Shown piece after piece: positions 1 through 6,117 of a stretch of 11,709 nucleotides of DNA. The notes below the pieces were generated by a model. It made no database searches, was not told where the DNA came from, and saw only the letters and a program-made list of their open reading frames with translations. The stretch's first letter is position 1. Each line of letters opens with the position of its first letter. The translations under genes were made by a program, and so were the position numbers. Origin of the DNA: Crocinitomicaceae bacterium (GTDB lineage Bacteria > Bacteroidota > Bacteroidia > Flavobacteriales_D > Crocinitomicaceae); NCBI GenBank assembly GCA_023264075.1, contig JALQTG010000324.1, positions 1 to 11,709 of the forward strand, in the 5' to 3' direction.

Positions 1-860
1 TGGATTTAAACCGAATTTTGGTAACCATTCGCAATGCGAAAGACAAGCAAACACTGGTTGAAGAAACAAAAATCTTAAAAAAGACAGTTCAACGCTTCAA
101 GGGTTCGTCCATCATTGGTGAAACGCCTGAGATCGTAAAGATCAAAGAAATGATTGCTAAAGTCGCCCCGAGCGATGCACGTGTGTTGATCACTGGCGAA
201 AACGGTACAGGAAAGGAGTTGGTAGCTCGTTCCTTACACGACAACAGTGGAAGAAAAGATGAGCCGTTTATTGAAGTAAACTGTGCCGCGATTCCTTCAG
301 AATTGATTGAAAGCGAGTTGTTTGGTCACGAGAAGGGCGCGTTTACCTCAGCCGTGAAGCAAAAGAAGGGAAAATTCGAATTAGCCTCAGGCGGGACATT
401 GTTCCTTGATGAGATTGGGGACATGAGTGCTTCTGCTCAAGCTAAAGTGCTGCGTGCGTTACAAGAAAATACGATTCAACGTGTTGGAGGAGAAAAAAAT
501 ATCTCAGTGTCACCACGCGTCATTGCGGCAACTAATAAAAATCTGCGTAAAGAAATTGAAGAGGGCAACTTCCGTGAAGACCTTTTCCACCGATTAAGCG
601 TTATTTTGATTCATGTTCCCTCACTGAACGATCGAAAATCAGATATTCCATTGCTTGCCGATCATTTCTTAACAATGGTCTGCGCAGAACACGGAATTCC
701 TAGAAAAAAATTCACAGATGATGCACTCGAAGCACTAAAGAATACCAATTGGACCGGTAATATACGTGAGCTAAGAAACATCATTGAGCGAATGGTAATC
801 CTGTGCGACAAAGAAATTACCGGGTTTGATGTGAATACTTTTTCGAATCCGAGGGCATAG
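1..860 (+). CDS. Sigma-54-dependent response regulator (NtrC type), 5' end cut off by window edge
   Basis: This is the C-terminal part of an enhancer-binding response regulator that uses ATP to remodel sigma-54 RNA polymerase. The reading frame is open from base 3, and the first residues (DLNRILVTIRNA) look like the end of a receiver domain and its linker, so the receiver lies upstream of the window; the TTG at 18 is not a real start. Visible AAA+ motifs, counted from the Leu at base 18, are Walker A GENGTGK (60-66), the sigma-54 contact loop as GAFTSA (107-112, Ser in place of the usual second Gly), Walker B GGTLFLDE (125-132), sensor 1 ATN (171-173), the FREDLFHRL arginine-finger region (185-193) and sensor 2 in NIRELRNIIER. 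The protein ends about 30 residues after sensor 2 with no Fis-type helix-turn-helix. From memory, Bacteroidetes have a subgroup of such regulators without the HTH, so this end is probably natural. The regulated genes cannot be told from the sequence. Confidence 0.93.
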   Translation, partial: DLNRILVTIRNAKDKQTLVEETKILKKTVQRFKGSSIIGETPEIVKIKEMIAKVAPSDARVLITGENGTGKELVARSLHDNSGRKDEPFIEVNCAAIPSELIESELFGHEKGAFTSAVKQKKGKFELASGGTLFLDEIGDMSASAQAKVLRALQENTIQRVGGEKNISVSPRVIAATNKNLRKEIEEGNFREDLFHRLSVILIHVPSLNDRKSDIPLLADHFLTMVCAEHGIPRKKFTDDALEALKNTNWTGNIRELRNIIERMVILCDKEITGFDVNTFSNPRA

Positions 861-1038
861 TTAATGTGATAATTAGTCACTGAGTATGTTCCAGAAGAAA
901 TGAGTACATTCTTCATGGACGAATTGTTAATGTTTTTGCAAGAGTGGATGTTAATCGTAGAGGAGCAGAGGAAAATGGAGGTTATCTTGAGTAGGACGCA
1001 AAACAAAGGTATATCTCGAAATTGTTCCCATTGATTAA

Positions 1039-1072
1039 TTGTCCCATTGTCAAATTAATTTTCCTATCTTCG
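1039..1072 (+). promoter_or_regulatory. Possible Bacteroidetes-type promoter for the epimerase gene
   Basis: TATCTTCG at 1065-1072 matches the Bacteroidetes -7 consensus TAnnTTTG except for one base. Candidate -33 TTG elements lie at 1039-1041 (23-nt spacer) and 1047-1049 (15-nt spacer). The -7 box ends only four bases before the ATG at 1077, so a transcript from here would have almost no leader. The gap 861-1076 otherwise holds no clear terminator. Confidence 0.4.
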
Positions 1073-1076
1073 CCCC

Positions 1077-1955
1077 ATGTCTAATCGCATAGAAAACTCG
1101 AAAGTACTTGTAACCGGTGGTGCTGGTTTTATTGGCTCCAACCTTTGTGAGGATTTACTGAACTTCAATAACCATGTTATTTGTTTGGATAACTTCGCTA
1201 CAGGGCGGCATGAAAATCTTTCAAGTTTTAAAGATCATCCGAATTTCACTTTGATTGAAGGTGATATTCGGAATTTTGAAGATTGCACGAGGGCTGTTAC
1301 AGGAGTTGAAATTGTGCTTCACCAAGCCGCATTAGGTTCAGTTCCCCGTTCATTGAACGATCCACAAACGACCAACGACGCAAATATTACTGGATTTCTA
1401 AACATGATTCTGGCGGCGAGAAATGCTGGAGTAAAACGGTTTGTTTACGCCGCAAGTTCTTCTACCTATGGTGATTCCCAAGAATTGCCCAAAGTGGAGG
1501 AGACGATTGGAAAACCATTGTCTCCGTATGCGGTCACGAAGTATGTCAATGAATTGTATGCCCACGTTTTTGGATTGAATTATGGACTGGAATGCATTGG
1601 TTTACGCTATTTCAACGTTTATGGAAGACGTCAATCGTCAGATGGAGCATATGCAGCGGTAGTCCCCAAATTCATTCAACTTTTTTTGGATGGCCAGTCT
1701 CCAACAATTAATGGAACCGGAGATAACTCGCGGGACTTTACCTACATTGACAATGTCATTCAAATGAATCATCTCGCTGCAACAACCGTCAACCAACAAG
1801 CGATAGGTCAAGTGTTCAATACTGCAGTAGGAGAGCGCGCAACGTTGCTTCAACTCACTCAATTACTGAAGGAGTATCTTTCCCACTATCAACCGGATAT
1901 TTCCAACATTAATGTTTTGCATGGTCCAGAACGTCAGGGTGATATTCCCCACTAA
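1077..1955 (+). CDS. NAD-dependent nucleotide-sugar 4-epimerase (UDP-GlcNAc/GalNAc epimerase-like), C-terminus lost to in-frame stop
   Basis: This is an extended short-chain dehydrogenase/reductase that would invert C4 of a UDP-hexose or UDP-N-acetylhexosamine in the cytoplasm. The N-terminal NAD-binding motif TGGAGFIG is at residues 13-20, an acidic residue for the NAD ribose is D38 (CLDNF), the catalytic Ser/Thr region is SSSTYG (127-132) and the YxxxK pair is Y151/K155. The stretch LRYFNVYGRRQSSDGAYAAV is typical of the WbpP/TviC branch, which favours N-acetylated substrates; substrate assignment is inference. Translation stops at TAA (1953-1955) after 292 residues, directly behind GDIPH, where the family normally continues with Ser. 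The same frame then reads through about 34 further family-like codons to TAG at 2055-2057, giving 326 residues, the usual length. It is therefore either a recent nonsense mutation (TCA to TAA is one base) or a base-call error. It has its own candidate promoter and is separated from the downstream run of genes. Confidence 0.88.
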   Translation: MSNRIENSKVLVTGGAGFIGSNLCEDLLNFNNHVICLDNFATGRHENLSSFKDHPNFTLIEGDIRNFEDCTRAVTGVEIVLHQAALGSVPRSLNDPQTTNDANITGFLNMILAARNAGVKRFVYAASSSTYGDSQELPKVEETIGKPLSPYAVTKYVNELYAHVFGLNYGLECIGLRYFNVYGRRQSSDGAYAAVVPKFIQLFLDGQSPTINGTGDNSRDFTYIDNVIQMNHLAATTVNQQAIGQVFNTAVGERATLLQLTQLLKEYLSHYQPDISNINVLHGPERQGDIPH

Positions 1956-2057
1956 TTAGCGAGTATTGAAAAAGCAAAAAAGCTACTCGGCTACTCACCA
2001 ACCCACGATTTAGAAAAAGGACTCAAGGAAACGATTGAGTATATTATGATCCATTAG
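1953..2057 (+). pseudogene. Displaced C-terminal tail of the epimerase, in frame after a premature TAA
   Basis: Reading on in the frame of the upstream epimerase, the codons after TAA give LASIEKAKKLLGYSPTHDLE followed by a short amphipathic helix ending in TAG at 2055-2057. This is the normal end of the 4-epimerase family, in which GDIPHS is followed by a region of the form A..KA...LGY.P...L..GL..T. There is no ATG in this frame until 2046, so the tail cannot be usefully translated by itself. No frameshift is needed to restore the gene, only a change of the stop codon. Confidence 0.8.
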
Positions 2058-2070
2058 TTCTCGTTGGAAT

Positions 2071-2112
2071 AATTTACCATCGCCTTCGACTCCGCTCAGT
2101 CGACGGTAAATT
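2071..2112. repeat. Hairpin with nested stems downstream of the epimerase
   Basis: An outer stem pairs AATTTACC (2071-2078) with GGTAAATT (2105-2112). An inner stem pairs TCGACT (2086-2091) with AGTCGA (2098-2103) around the loop CCGCTC. No T-run follows, so it is not a classical intrinsic terminator, although it is the only strong structure behind the epimerase gene. The inner part belongs to the TCGACTCCGCTC repeat family also found at 4733-4783 and 5164-5182. Confidence 0.55.
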
Positions 2113-2209
2113 GACCGAGTGCATCTAACTATTATTCGCTTCATATATCGAAATGAAAGAATATCGTTCCTTTTTCAATAGTTAACGCTGACTGAGCGGA
2201 GTCGAAGGC
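2082..2209. repeat. Pair of perfect 20-bp inverted repeats around an 88-bp AT-rich spacer
   Basis: The 20 bases at 2082-2101 (GCCTTCGACTCCGCTCAGTC) are the exact reverse complement of those at 2190-2209. The spacer 2102-2189 carries no gene. The two arms are members of the REP-like family seen at other junctions in the window, here placed face to face. The arrangement resembles paired REP elements; the spacer is too short and featureless to be an insertion sequence. Confidence 0.75.
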
Positions 2210-2221
2210 AGTATTGGATTG

Positions 2222-2239
2222 GACAATGATCTCATTGTC
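2222..2239. promoter_or_regulatory. Perfect 18-bp palindrome upstream of the antiterminator (operator-like)
   Basis: GACAATGA-TC-TCATTGTC is an inverted repeat with 8-bp arms and a 2-bp centre, lying about 90 bases upstream of the -7 box at 2322-2329. The symmetry suits a dimeric regulator, or a small hairpin if transcribed. No second copy was noticed in the window and no cognate regulator can be named. Confidence 0.35.
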
Positions 2240-2252
2240 GAATTAGCCCCCC

Positions 2253-2269
2253 TTAACAAAATCTTAACC
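2253..2269 (+). promoter_or_regulatory. Direct TTAAC repeat with 11-bp spacing (Pho-box-like)
   Basis: TTAACA, five bases, then TTAACC gives two half-sites repeated every 11 bp, the spacing used by OmpR/PhoB-family winged-helix regulators. It matches the known Bacillus PhoP box layout TTAACA-N5-TTAACA. It lies about 55-70 bases upstream of the -7 box for the antiterminator gene, a plausible activator position. Assignment to phosphate control in this organism is speculative. Confidence 0.3.
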
Positions 2270-2321
2270 TCAACTCCTTCAAAAAACTAACAAACGTCAT
2301 AGATTTTCGAGTGAATAGCTG

Positions 2322-2329
2322 TATATTTG
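2322..2329 (+). promoter_or_regulatory. Promoter -7 box (TATATTTG) for the antiterminator-led gene run
   Basis: TATATTTG matches the Bacteroidetes sigma-A -7 consensus TAnnTTTG at every fixed position. No clear TTG/TTTG -33 element lies at the usual distance, which would fit dependence on an activator. Transcription would start near 2335, leaving a leader of about 60 nt that contains the self-complementary ATAAATATTTAT. It is the best promoter match I found in the window. Confidence 0.55.
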
Positions 2330-2396
2330 CAAGCTAGTTTGTTGATGAAAAATAAATATTTATCGACTTGTTGCGAGAATTGAGCTATTAGTAGCG

Positions 2397-2936
2397 ATGG
2401 AGAGAGAAATACCGAACGTTACTTGGCTAGTGGTAAAGACGAAACCAAGGACCGAAAAAAAGATATATCAACAATTAACGACCGCTGGAATTTCAGCATT
2501 CTTGCCTTCGTATGGTGTGATGCGTCAGTGGAGCGACCGGAAAAAAAAGGTCGAAGTACCGTTGATTCCCGGTGTTGTCTTTGTTCAAAACGACTTAACG
2601 GATACCTACTCCCTCTATGATTTCCCACATGTTTCGGGAATACTGAAGGAATTTGGAAAACCTGCATTGGTTACCCAGCAAGAAGTGGAGAACCTTCAAA
2701 TTCTCGTGAAAGAATGGAACGGTGAAACGATTGAAACGCATGAAACCTGCTATTTCCGCTGCGGAGACCCCGTGGAAGTTATACGTGGGAATTTTGCCGG
2801 TCTCGTTGGCGACCTTATTTCAATCAACGGCAAACACCGCTTGGTGGTACAACTGAAATCGCTCAACGTAGAGTTTACAGTGAACATCCCCAAGTCGCAT
2901 GTGAGAAGAGTGGATAGCTTAGAACTCAGAACTTAG
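2397..2936 (+). CDS. UpxY-family NusG-like transcription antiterminator
   Basis: This is a specialised NusG paralogue of the UpxY/RfaH kind, which binds RNA polymerase early in an operon and lets it read through long polysaccharide gene clusters. The NGN domain spans roughly residues 9-107, opening with TWLVVKTKPRTEKK and containing the family core RQWSDRKKKVEVPLIPG (43-59) followed by VVFV. A KOW-like domain follows at about 121-172, with GDPVEVIRGNFAGLVGD (123-139). The length of 179 residues is normal. The ATG at 2397 is the only reasonable start: the upstream in-frame codons contain no start before a TGA at 2346-2348. The last codons (LELRT, stop TAG) are made of the junction repeat. Being first gene after the best promoter and ahead of sugar-precursor genes supports a cluster-specific antiterminator role. 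Confidence 0.92.
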   Translation: MEREIPNVTWLVVKTKPRTEKKIYQQLTTAGISAFLPSYGVMRQWSDRKKKVEVPLIPGVVFVQNDLTDTYSLYDFPHVSGILKEFGKPALVTQQEVENLQILVKEWNGETIETHETCYFRCGDPVEVIRGNFAGLVGDLISINGKHRLVVQLKSLNVEFTVNIPKSHVRRVDSLELRT

Positions 2937-2996
2937 AGTTTAGAACGTAGACCTTAGAATACGCTAAACTCCGAATTCTAAATTCTAAACTCTAAA
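2917..2996. repeat. Convergent heptad-repeat array behind the antiterminator gene
   Basis: The left half runs in the TTAGAACTCAGAACTTAG orientation and begins inside the end of the coding region. The right half runs as CTAAACTCCGAATTCTAAAT and continues in the same style. The 18 bases at 2933-2950 pair with 2978-2995 at 16 of 18 positions, predicting a long hairpin just after the stop codon. Similar modules occur at most other junctions in the window. Confidence 0.75.
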
Positions 2997-3041
2997 AAGT
3001 TAGCGCAAAATACTGTGACTGACAATGGCGAAGCCGTGGGG

Positions 3042-3188
3042 TGAACTTAGAATTCAGAGCGTAGAACTCAGAACACTCTAAACTTTCACCCTGAGCATGG
3101 TTCCCCTGAGCTTGTCGATGGGTCGAAGAGTCGAAGAGCCAAACTTCTATCTGTCCACTGACAGACTAAACTCTGAATTCTAAACTCA
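3042..3188. repeat. Junction repeat module including copy A of a two-copy ~100-bp element
   Basis: A left-type array (3042-3074) is followed by copy A of a longer element (3081-3188). The element contains CCCTGAGC twice, a duplicated TCGAAGAG tract, a small hairpin CTGTC-CACT-GACAG (3151-3164) and a right-type heptad array that ends ten bases before the pgi start. It aligns with 5203-5302 over 100 positions with three substitutions plus an 8-bp indel in the TCGA tract. Confidence 0.85.
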
Positions 3189-3198
3189 GAACTCGCAA

Positions 3199-4758
3199 AT
3201 GTTTCCAAAAGTTAATCCAACCAAAACGAAATCCTGGAATAATCTCAAAGAGATCAGGGAAAGTTATGGCCAAACGTTTCCCTTAAAAGCGACACTGGAA
3301 ACAACAAATTGGAATCAAAGGCTTGCTCAATTAGAATTACGGGATTGTACGTTTGATTTTTCGAAGAATTACCTGAATGAGAAGATTTTTCGAGAATTAT
3401 TAGTGCTCGCTGAGGAATGCGGATTGAATGCCGCGATGTGCTCATTGAAAGCAGGTGAGAAAATTAATGAAACAGAAAACAGAGCTGTTTTACATACCGC
3501 GTTGCGCGCAAAAAGTGGATATAATATTGAGCTAGAGGGCGAGGATATTCGAAAAGCGATTGATGTCCAGTTGAGCCGGATAGAAGAGTACTGTAATGCG
3601 CTCCACGCTAAGAAAGTGAAGGGGGTCGACGGAGCACAGATTGATACGATTGTGAATATCGGTATCGGTGGAAGTGACCTTGGACCAGCTTTTGTGAATG
3701 AAGCGCTGCGCGATTTCAACAAAGGAATTCAAACATATTATGTCAACAACATCGATGGAGACTGCTTGGCGGATGTACTGCATAAAGTAAGTCCAAGTAC
3801 AACGTTGTTCGTTGTTGTCTCCAAAACATTTACTACGATAGAGACCATTACCAATGCACAGAGTGCAAAACAGTGGTTTCTTGAACAAGGATATCTTGAA
3901 GAAGAAGTATTGGCAAAACATTTTATTGCGGTAACCACAGAGAAAGGACTTCCCGCAGTGGAAGAATTTGGGATTCATGCAGACCAAACCTATTTTTTCT
4001 GGGAGTGGGTCTCAGGGAGGTTTAGCTTGTGGAGTGCTGCCGGAATAAGTATCCCGCTCGCAATTGGTTTTGAAAACTACCAGGCGCTACTCGATGGAGC
4101 TCATGTTGCCGATACGCACTTTTTTGAAGAAAAATTCGACACAAATATCCCGGTTATAGATGCATTATTGACCGTTTGGTATACCAATTTTTGGCAATGT
4201 CAAACACAAGCGATTTTGCCCTACAGTTCCCGTCTTAAAAAATTAGTGGATTACCTCCAACAATCCTTTATGGAAAGTAATGGTAAATCAGTAGACCGCA
4301 ACAATGAACACGTGACTTATGCTACCTCACCGATTATTTTTGGAGGAGAAGGTACCAATTGCCAACATTCGTTCTTTCAATTGCTGCACCAAGGAATGCT
4401 GTTGATTCCAACGCAATTTATAGCGATAAGCGAGCGGCCACATTCAAACCCGGTGCATCACTCGATTCTCAATCAGAATTGTTACGCACAATTGCAAGCG
4501 CTGCTAGAAGGACAAGACCATAGTCATCCTCAACGCTTATATGCAGGAGACAAACCTTCCACCTTGATACACTTGAAGCAACTAACGCCGACATCCATTG
4601 GGATCTTACTGGGACTTTATGAACACCGTGTTTTCGTTGAAGGAGTCATCTGGAACATCTTCAGTTTCGACCAGTGGGGCGTGGAACTAGGAAAGAAATT
4701 GGCGAAAGAAAAATTAATGACGAACTCTACGCCCTCGACTCCGCTCGGTCTCCGTTGA
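3199..4758 (+). CDS. pgi: Glucose-6-phosphate isomerase
   Basis: It interconverts glucose-6-phosphate and fructose-6-phosphate in the cytoplasm. The sugar-phosphate binding core is clear: NIGIGGSDLGP (153-163), SKTFTTIET (208-216), the GRFSLWSAAGISIPLAIGF segment (273-291), MESNGK with the catalytic Glu (E359), GGEGTNCQH with the catalytic His (H390), and the C-terminal signature EHRVFVEGVIWNIF followed by DQWGVELGK with the catalytic Lys (K499). The start at 3199 fits the family N-terminus (KVNPTKTKSW aligns with the NPTQTAAW-type start). At 519 residues it is slightly shorter than the usual ~545, mainly because of a compact region before the last signature. The final residues (TPSTPLGLR) are encoded by a TCGACTCCGCTC-type repeat and are probably not functional. 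Its place behind the antiterminator suggests sugar-phosphate supply for a surface polysaccharide, though it may equally be the cell's only glycolytic copy. Confidence 0.98.
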   Translation: MFPKVNPTKTKSWNNLKEIRESYGQTFPLKATLETTNWNQRLAQLELRDCTFDFSKNYLNEKIFRELLVLAEECGLNAAMCSLKAGEKINETENRAVLHTALRAKSGYNIELEGEDIRKAIDVQLSRIEEYCNALHAKKVKGVDGAQIDTIVNIGIGGSDLGPAFVNEALRDFNKGIQTYYVNNIDGDCLADVLHKVSPSTTLFVVVSKTFTTIETITNAQSAKQWFLEQGYLEEEVLAKHFIAVTTEKGLPAVEEFGIHADQTYFFWEWVSGRFSLWSAAGISIPLAIGFENYQALLDGAHVADTHFFEEKFDTNIPVIDALLTVWYTNFWQCQTQAILPYSSRLKKLVDYLQQSFMESNGKSVDRNNEHVTYATSPIIFGGEGTNCQHSFFQLLHQGMLLIPTQFIAISERPHSNPVHHSILNQNCYAQLQALLEGQDHSHPQRLYAGDKPSTLIHLKQLTPTSIGILLGLYEHRVFVEGVIWNIFSFDQWGVELGKKLAKEKLMTNSTPSTPLGLR

Positions 4759-4798
4759 AGCCATACACTGAGCGCAGCCGAAGTTCTAAACTCTAAAC
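4733..4798. repeat. TCGACTCCGCTC-family inverted repeat plus short heptad array across the pgi stop
   Basis: The 17 bases at 4734-4750 form an imperfect inverted repeat with 4766-4783, and the pgi TGA (4756-4758) sits in the loop. A short right-type heptad array (GTTCTAAACTCTAAACC) follows and ends eight bases before the next start codon. The segment 4733-4751 recurs exactly at 5164-5182. Confidence 0.65.
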
Positions 4799-4806
4799 CA
4801 ATTACC

Positions 4807-5148
4807 ATGGAATACGACATCAGACCCTGGGGAGAATACTGGGTACTCGAAGATGCCCCAACCCACAAAGTAAAACGCATTCAAGTGAATCCTGGAGGAC
4901 GACTTTCCTACCAATACCACCATAAACGGGCAGAGGTATGGACCATTATCCAAGGAATTGGCAGAATTACCTTAAATGGGGACGTAAGAGATTACCATCC
5001 CGGTGAAACAATTTTGATCCCCCAAGGCGATAAACACAGAATCGAAAACCCCGGCACCGTACCATGTATTTTTATCGAAGTACAACACGGCTCCTACTTC
5101 GGAGAAGACGATATCGTGAGAATCGAAGACGATTATAACCGTGAATAA
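4807..5148 (+). CDS. Stand-alone mannose-6-phosphate isomerase type II cupin
   Basis: This single-domain cupin matches the C-terminal phosphomannose isomerase domain of bifunctional ManC/AlgA/XanB proteins and would convert fructose-6-phosphate to mannose-6-phosphate. Key parts are RPWGEY at the N-terminus (6-11), the metal-binding cupin motif QYHHKRAEVW (36-45; likely ligands H38/H39 and E43), GETILIPQGDKHRIENP (66-82; H77) and the closing EVQHGSYFGEDDIVRIEDDY (91-110). It is 113 residues long with no guanylyltransferase domain, which is the known stand-alone form. It lies 48 bases behind pgi, so the two enzymes form consecutive steps from glucose-6-phosphate towards GDP-mannose-derived sugars. 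Activity on mannose-6-phosphate is inferred from the family; a cupin acting on another sugar is possible. Confidence 0.88.
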   Translation: MEYDIRPWGEYWVLEDAPTHKVKRIQVNPGGRLSYQYHHKRAEVWTIIQGIGRITLNGDVRDYHPGETILIPQGDKHRIENPGTVPCIFIEVQHGSYFGEDDIVRIEDDYNRE

Positions 5149-5163
5149 AGCAAAACGCTACAA

Positions 5164-5302
5164 CCTCGACTCCGCTCGGTCTTCGCTGGCCGCTGAATTT
5201 AAAACTTTGACCCTGAGCATGGTTCCCCTGAGCTTGTCGAAGAGTCGAAGAGCCAAACTTCTATCCGTCCACTGACGGACTAAACTCTGAATTCTAAACT
5301 CA
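5164..5302. repeat. Junction repeat module including copy B of the two-copy ~100-bp element
   Basis: It begins with a 19-bp match (5164-5182) to 4733-4751 and continues into copy B (5203-5302) of the element found upstream of pgi. Copy B lacks 8 bp of the TCGA tract and carries the hairpin CCGTC-CACT-GACGG (5265-5278). Relative to copy A, both members of one stem base pair have changed (T-A to C-G). The module ends two bases before the cysQ start codon. Confidence 0.85.
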
Positions 5303-5304
5303 AC

Positions 5305-6117
5305 ATGAACCCAAAACTATTAAAAACAGCTATTCAAGCCGCCTTAAAGGCAGGAGAAGCAATCATGGAAATATACGCATCTGATGATTTCGGTATTGAA
5401 TCTAAATCAGATAACTCACCGCTGACTAAGGCGGATAGAGCTGCACATCATGTTATCGTGAATGAATTAAAAGGGTTGGAAATCCCCATTCTATCTGAGG
5501 AAGGAAAAGAAATCCCCTATGAAGAGCGAAAAGATTGGAAACAATTGTGGATTGTAGACCCGATTGATGGGACCAAAGAGTTTATCAAACGAAATGGGGA
5601 ATTTACGGTGAATATTGCGTTGATAGAAAATCAAGTGCCGGTACTTGGAGTTATTTATGTGCCCGTCCAAAAAAAGCTGTATTTTGGAAACCCAACGGGC
5701 GCCTACAGGGTAGAGAATGTGACAACAGCAAATAGTTTTGAAGTTGATTTAAGTGCAGAAAAACTACCTGTTCGTGAGGAAGAAAGAGCATTCACGGTGG
5801 TTGCGAGTAAATCTCACCTCTCCCCTGAAACAGAAGAGTTCATTTCATCCCTCATAGCTGAAAAAGGAGCAGTTGAGACAATTTCTAAAGGAAGTTCACT
5901 CAAGTTATGCATGGTGGCCGAAGGGTTAGCAGATTGTTACCCACGCTTTGCCCCAACCATGGAATGGGATACTGCCGCTGGACAAGCCATCTGTATGGCC
6001 GCCGGATGCGACGTAATCGATTGGAAAACAAAAAAAACAATGCTCTACAACCGAGAAAATTTACTCAACAACTGGTTCTTGGTGTCAAGTTCAGAGTTCA
6101 AAATGCAGAGTTGGTAA
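5305..6117 (+). CDS. cysQ: 3'(2'),5'-bisphosphate nucleotidase (PAP phosphatase)
   Basis: It hydrolyses adenosine 3',5'-bisphosphate (PAP), the by-product of PAPS-dependent sulfuryl transfer or PAPS reduction, to AMP. It belongs to the inositol monophosphatase-like, Li+-sensitive superfamily. Metal-site motifs are SPLTKADRAAH (38-48), LSEEG with E65 (63-67), WIVDPIDGTKEF with D85 and D88 (82-93), and EWDTAAGQAI with D222 (220-229). The length (270) is normal for CysQ. The last ten or so residues (SSEFKMQSW) are encoded by the junction repeat and look like an accidental extension. It opens the sulfate-activation block, and linkage to cysC, cysD and cysN supports PAP removal over generic inositol phosphatase activity. 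Confidence 0.95.
   Translation: MNPKLLKTAIQAALKAGEAIMEIYASDDFGIESKSDNSPLTKADRAAHHVIVNELKGLEIPILSEEGKEIPYEERKDWKQLWIVDPIDGTKEFIKRNGEFTVNIALIENQVPVLGVIYVPVQKKLYFGNPTGAYRVENVTTANSFEVDLSAEKLPVREEERAFTVVASKSHLSPETEEFISSLIAEKGAVETISKGSSLKLCMVAEGLADCYPRFAPTMEWDTAAGQAICMAAGCDVIDWKTKKTMLYNRENLLNNWFLVSSSEFKMQSW

Noticed and set aside
18..20. TTG as the true start of the response regulator
   Set aside because: The frame is open upstream to the window edge and already reads as the end of a receiver domain and linker.
662..1006. Minus-strand open frame of 114 codons
   Set aside because: It is antisense to the regulator's C-terminal coding region and the gap behind it, has a Ser- and Ile-rich composition typical of shadows, and matches no family I recognise.
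1953..1955. In-frame stop read as selenocysteine or programmed recoding
   Set aside because: The codon is TAA, not TGA, the family residue here is Ser rather than Cys, and no recoding structure is evident.
2071..2112. Classical intrinsic terminator behind the epimerase
   Set aside because: The hairpin is strong but no T-run follows its 3' arm; it is listed as a repeat hairpin only.
2423..2620. Alternative + frame of 65 codons inside the antiterminator gene
   Set aside because: It overlaps the NGN domain of a well-matched NusG-like protein in another frame and shows no family features.
2917..3195. Repeat arrays as a CRISPR
   Set aside because: Units are about 7 nt with no unique spacers of regular length, and there are no cas genes.
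3532..3987. Minus-strand open frame of 151 codons inside pgi
   Set aside because: The + strand encodes an unmistakable Pgi here; the antisense product is Cys- and Phe-rich with no recognisable domain.
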